From an archaeon (GTDB lineage Archaea; Asgardarchaeota; Thorarchaeia; Thorarchaeales; Thorarchaeaceae), in NCBI GenBank assembly GCA_024276825.1, contig JAJRWI010000018.1, positions 1-45,461 of the forward strand: a DNA stretch of 45,461 bases, written 5' to 3'. Positions within the stretch are counted from its first letter, which is position 1. Each line of letters opens with the position of its first letter. The notes beneath the pieces are model-generated. The model was not told where the DNA came from. It saw only the letters and a program-made list of their open reading frames with translations, and searched no databases. Positions 43,176 through 45,461 of the stretch are shown piece by piece. The position numbers were made by a program, and so were the translations under genes.

Positions 43176-43747
43176 AGCGAGATAATATTCGATCAGATGT
43201 GGAGTGGCAATCGATAAGACTGAATCCAATTGATGCAGGACTCGTCCTGGATGTTGGTGGGGGAAGTGAGGGACTGGTTTCGCGTATTGCAGGAGACCGC
43301 GTTTGCGCTGTGGACATCAAGTTCTCCAAGGTCGTTGAGGCGAGGATATACGAGCCTGGTTCAAATTGGTTTGTCAGTGATGCGCAATATTTGCCATTTG
43401 GGGACAATCTGTTCGACATGGCGACGTTCTGGTTCTCACTCATGTTTATGAGAGAGGACTCCATAAAGAAGAGGGCATTTCAAGAGGCATTTCGTGTGTT
43501 ACAAGAGGGAGGACTGCTTCACATCATGGCGAGTACTATAGACAGAAATGAAGACCCGTTTTTCTTCAGGGCAGTATTTACGTTGCCTGATGAAACCCTT
43601 TCAAAGATAGGATATGGAGTTCGTGGAGGTCAAGAACAGACATTGGAACATATAGCCAAGCTCGTGAGCGATGTCGGCTTTGATATTGACTCGACCCGGA
43701 ACCATGGTTCTTGGTTCATCATAAAGGCCAAGCATCCAGTTCAATAA
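43172..43747 (+). CDS. Class I SAM-dependent methyltransferase
   Basis: The 191-aa product has the SAM-binding motif LVLDVGGGSEGLV, an acidic second strand (VCAVDIKFSKV), the motif SDAQYLPFGDNLFDMATFWFSL and the later VLQEGGLLHIMAS, as in the UbiE/BioC-like Methyltransf_11 group. Substrate unknown. It starts with TTG 43172, overlapping the GH114 stop by 4 nt, with GAGAGG about 10 nt upstream. Coupling to a glycosidase suggests, but does not prove, a joint envelope or polysaccharide role. Confidence 0.85.
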   Translation: MKRDNIRSDVEWQSIRLNPIDAGLVLDVGGGSEGLVSRIAGDRVCAVDIKFSKVVEARIYEPGSNWFVSDAQYLPFGDNLFDMATFWFSLMFMREDSIKKRAFQEAFRVLQEGGLLHIMASTIDRNEDPFFFRAVFTLPDETLSKIGYGVRGGQEQTLEHIAKLVSDVGFDIDSTRNHGSWFIIKAKHPVQ

Positions 43748-43811
43748 TTGGTTTTCCAAAACCTTAAAGTAGATACTGAATTGTTGACGAGATGATTAAA
43801 GACATAGGTAG

Positions 43812-44336
43812 ATGGTCATGAGCCTAGCAGTTTGGTGGCGGCGTGGAAGTAAGCCCGCGCTTATTGTCATATTCATTGGTATCGCGGGACTTGTTCAAGT
43901 CCCAATCCTCTGGCATGCACAGAGCTACATTCAGGTCCTCAGTGCAGACCTGCAGCTGATAGTTGCCATTGGAGCAATGGCTGTTCTTGCAGGAGCCTAC
44001 GTGATCATGGCAGAAGCAATGTATCGCTGGGCTCATATTGTTGCCAAGAGAAAAGTACGTAGAAGACAGAGGGCTAAGACCAATTGGATGACCAGACTGT
44101 CGAACTTTGCAAGAATGACTGAGGACATGCCCGCATTCGCTGGAGTAGCCCTTCTCACATGCGTGTTTTTCATGTTCTATTTCTTGCCATTCGGAATCGC
44201 AGACTATGTCCAACTACCATCATGGCTCGCCACATTTGCATTCTTTGACTCGCTCTTTGTATACCCACTTGCTGTGAATGTCGCAGCCACTCTCACCGCT
44301 ATTGTGGCAAGCTACATGAATCATAAGATCCGTTAA
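43812..44336 (+). CDS. Small polytopic membrane protein
   Basis: Not recognised. The 174-aa product has two N-terminal helices (about 15-36 and 45-70), a basic loop (AKRKVRRRQRAKTNW) and two C-terminal helices (about 105-135 and 142-165). Basic residues in the loop suggest it is cytosolic. ATG 43812 is used; ATG 43818 is equally possible. A TATA-like AACCTTAAAG near 43760 gives it its own promoter. No functional link to neighbours is visible. Confidence 0.7.
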   Translation: MVMSLAVWWRRGSKPALIVIFIGIAGLVQVPILWHAQSYIQVLSADLQLIVAIGAMAVLAGAYVIMAEAMYRWAHIVAKRKVRRRQRAKTNWMTRLSNFARMTEDMPAFAGVALLTCVFFMFYFLPFGIADYVQLPSWLATFAFFDSLFVYPLAVNVAATLTAIVASYMNHKIR

Positions 44337-44438
44337 GTCCACAATCAGACAATTCTCCCCAGAATCATTCAAACCGCCATAAGAGGTCTTGCAGAACTAT
44401 TATATCATTTAGGGCGCATATATCATTGAGGTTATTCT

Positions 44439-44618
44439 ATGTGGTGGGTAGTCTTTAGTCTGATATTTGTTGCCTGCTTAATCTTCATGGCAGCACCGAA
44501 TACACGAGGTCGCGGTAGATGGAGTCCTGTAAAGACCACTGAAGAACTCGAAGAGGAAGCGGAGCAGGATCAGTACTTGGACAAGCAGGTTCAGAGATAC
44601 GGCTACAAGCGTTGGTAG
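44439..44618 (+). CDS. 59-aa single-pass membrane protein
   Basis: Short frame MWWVVFSLIFVACLIFMAA, then a basic stretch NTRGRGRW and an acidic amphipathic tail (TTEELEEEAEQDQYLDKQ). One N-terminal membrane helix and a charged cytosolic tail make a sensible small membrane protein. A TATA-like TATTATATC (about 44399-44407) lies at a plausible distance. No family recognised; short size keeps confidence moderate. Confidence 0.55.
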   Translation: MWWVVFSLIFVACLIFMAAPNTRGRGRWSPVKTTEELEEEAEQDQYLDKQVQRYGYKRW

Positions 44619-44671
44619 AGTCATGCGCTATCTTTGCAGAGTGTTCTATTTTTTCCACTGACAACCTGAAC

Positions 44672-44911
44672 TTATTCAAACTTGTCGCATGATGAATTCG
44701 TCTGAACAAGGACCATGCGTTCAGCCCTTCCCCTGCAAGTGTCACCACCCACCAGAGAAACTCCAGTGTTTGCAGGGGCTTTTTCTACACTAGTGCAGAA
44801 CTGGCCTCTTTTCCCCTGTGTTGTCCCGGTCACATCATCTCTGGATGCAGAAGTAATCCTTGCGCTCCCATCTTCTGAGAGTGGAGGGAATACTCCAAGT
44901 TTCTTCGCCAT
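44672..44911 (-). CDS. Uncertain 79-aa ORF
   Basis: Frame starting MAKKLGVFPPLSEDG, rich in Gly/Ser/Thr, with no recognised domain and no clear ribosome site. An AT-rich box at about 44975-44985 could serve this ORF or, read the other way, tRNA-Phe. The overlapping minus frame from 44748 (EGLNAWSLFRRIHHATSLNKF) looks equally protein-like, so a frameshift or a non-coding RNA are open alternatives. Confidence 0.25.
   Translation of the reverse strand: MAKKLGVFPPLSEDGSARITSASRDDVTGTTQGKRGQFCTSVEKAPANTGVSLVGGDTCRGRAERMVLVQTNSSCDKFE
44730..44778. repeat. Inverted repeat CCCCTGCAA / TTGCAGGGG
   Basis: A perfect 9-bp inverted repeat (44730-44738 and 44770-44778) with a 31-nt loop. On the plus strand it is followed by CTTTTT. 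An 18-nt near-palindrome (TTCTACACTAGTGCAGAA, 44783-44800) follows directly. It might be a plus-strand terminator or part of a structured RNA. Confidence 0.45.
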
Positions 44912-45038
44912 GATTTCAATTCTGTTTACATGACAAGTCTGAATAACTTTTTGAGAAATTAGCTATATGTTCCACTATCTTTATATTTCTATCAACAGGA
45001 AACAACTTCGTTGTGCTCTTCATCTGCATGACCAACAT

Positions 45039-45115
45039 GCCGCGGTAGATTAGCCCGGGAGATCGCACGGCTGAAGACCGTGTTGTCGCGTGTTCAAATC
45101 ACGCCCGCGGCACCA
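45039..45115 (+). tRNA. tRNA-Phe (GAA)
   Basis: Acceptor GCCGCGG pairs with CCGCGGC; D arm GATT/GATC; anticodon stem CACGG/CCGTG with loop CTGAAGA (anticodon GAA); T arm GCGTG-TTCAAAT-CACGC; A and CCA are encoded. No intron. Two features are less usual: C at position 32 and TTCAAAT in the T loop. Confidence 0.93.
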
Positions 45116-45177
45116 TTTTCCCCGGGAATTATAATTGATGAATAACTATTTTTGAGAGATTGGTAGGAGAGTGACAG

Positions 45178-45461
45178 GTGCAAGAGTTGAGCAAGAAACC
45201 AGTCATAGTCAAAGTGAAGAAGTTAATTCCAGATGCTCGTATCCCTACTATGGCTAATCCAAAGGATGCTGCTTTTGATCTATACTCAACGATTGACCAT
45301 ATTTTAGGGCCAAGAGAGATAGTTCCAGTTCCCACGGGTCTGGCAATTGAGATTCCTGATGGATATGAGGGGCAGGTACGGCCAAGGAGTGGTCTTGCAA
45401 TGAATAAAGGAGTGACTGCATTGAACAGTCCAGGGACCATAGACAGTGGATATAGGGGGGA
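45178..45461 (+). CDS. dut: dUTPase (3' end cut by window edge)
   Basis: Hydrolyses dUTP to dUMP and keeps uracil out of DNA. The visible 94 codons contain motif 1 DAAFDLYS, motif 2 RPRSGLA and motif 3 in [13 protein letters not shown], in the correct order and spacing for trimeric dUTPases. Start is GTG 45178, since an in-frame TGA lies at 45172 and GGAGAG precedes it. dCTP deaminases share the fold, but the GTIDSGYRG motif fits dUTPase better. It lies 62 nt downstream of tRNA-Phe. Confidence 0.92.
   Translation, partial: MQELSKKPVIVKVKKLIPDARIPTMANPKDAAFDLYSTIDHILGPREIVPVPTGLAIEIPDGYEGQVRPRSGLAMNKGVTALNSPGTIDSGYRG

Noticed and set aside
44672..44950. RNase P RNA or SRP RNA
   Set aside because: Inverted repeats are present, but I could not find the conserved RNase P or SRP helix-8 sequence elements on either strand.

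Overview
The window is a gene-dense stretch of an archaeal chromosome. It encodes archaeal/eukaryotic-type ribosomal proteins (eL40, eL38, eL21, eL37), RNA polymerase subunit F (Rpb4-like), proteasome beta, aCPSF1, Alba, an Sm-like protein, Pus10, a Nip7-like protein, SepF, Pth2 and a geranylgeranyl-reductase-family flavoprotein. It also holds three tRNAs with encoded CCA, one of them with an intron. TATA-like boxes precede many genes, and both Shine-Dalgarno motifs and GTG/TTG starts are common. The mixture (eL38, Nop2-like methyltransferase beside a Nip7-like protein, succinyl-CoA synthetase, a giant Ig-repeat surface protein) suggests a mesophilic archaeon, possibly Asgard (Thorarchaeia-like) or another TACK/Asgard lineage. 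That placement is inference, not proof.

Layout. 1-13 kb (minus strand): a partial DHH phosphoesterase lies downstream of a probable operon. In transcription order the operon is a 2305-aa membrane-anchored protein (transglutaminase-like fold, many Ig-like repeats, cytosolic DUF4129-like tail), a frameshifted DUF4350-type protein, a MoxR AAA+ ATPase, a DUF58/vWA protein and a polytopic membrane protein. This is the classic MoxR-DUF58-transglutaminase neighbourhood, but the transglutaminase domain seems to have lost its catalytic triad. 13-22.3 kb: an HD-domain protein, a CYTH protein, threonine synthase, a Nop2/RsmB-like RNA methyltransferase with a Nip7-like PUA protein, a PAC2-family protein, a Ski2/Hel308-like protein with broken ATPase motifs and a SWIM zinc finger, and sucCD.

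22.3-25.4 kb: eL40 and an intron-containing tRNA-Val are followed by an AT-rich accessory patch with a membrane ORF whose possible extended form is interrupted by an in-frame TAG. Then come eL38 and a beta-CASP nuclease. 25.4-37.6 kb is mainly information processing: Alba, a NusA-like protein behind a strong hairpin, TruD, Pth2, a geranylgeranyl reductase homologue, Pus10, the eL21-RpoF-DUF655-KsgA-HemK2-like cluster, an FKBP, proteasome beta and aCPSF1. 37.6-42 kb: SepF, a winged-helix/Ski2-like helicase fusion, an MCT-1-like PUA protein, LSm, eL37 and tRNA-Ala.

42-45.5 kb is more accessory: a GH114-like secreted enzyme overlapping a methyltransferase, small membrane proteins, a poorly explained stretch with inverted repeats, tRNA-Phe, and a dUTPase cut by the window edge. 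No CRISPR array, insertion sequence or rRNA gene was seen.
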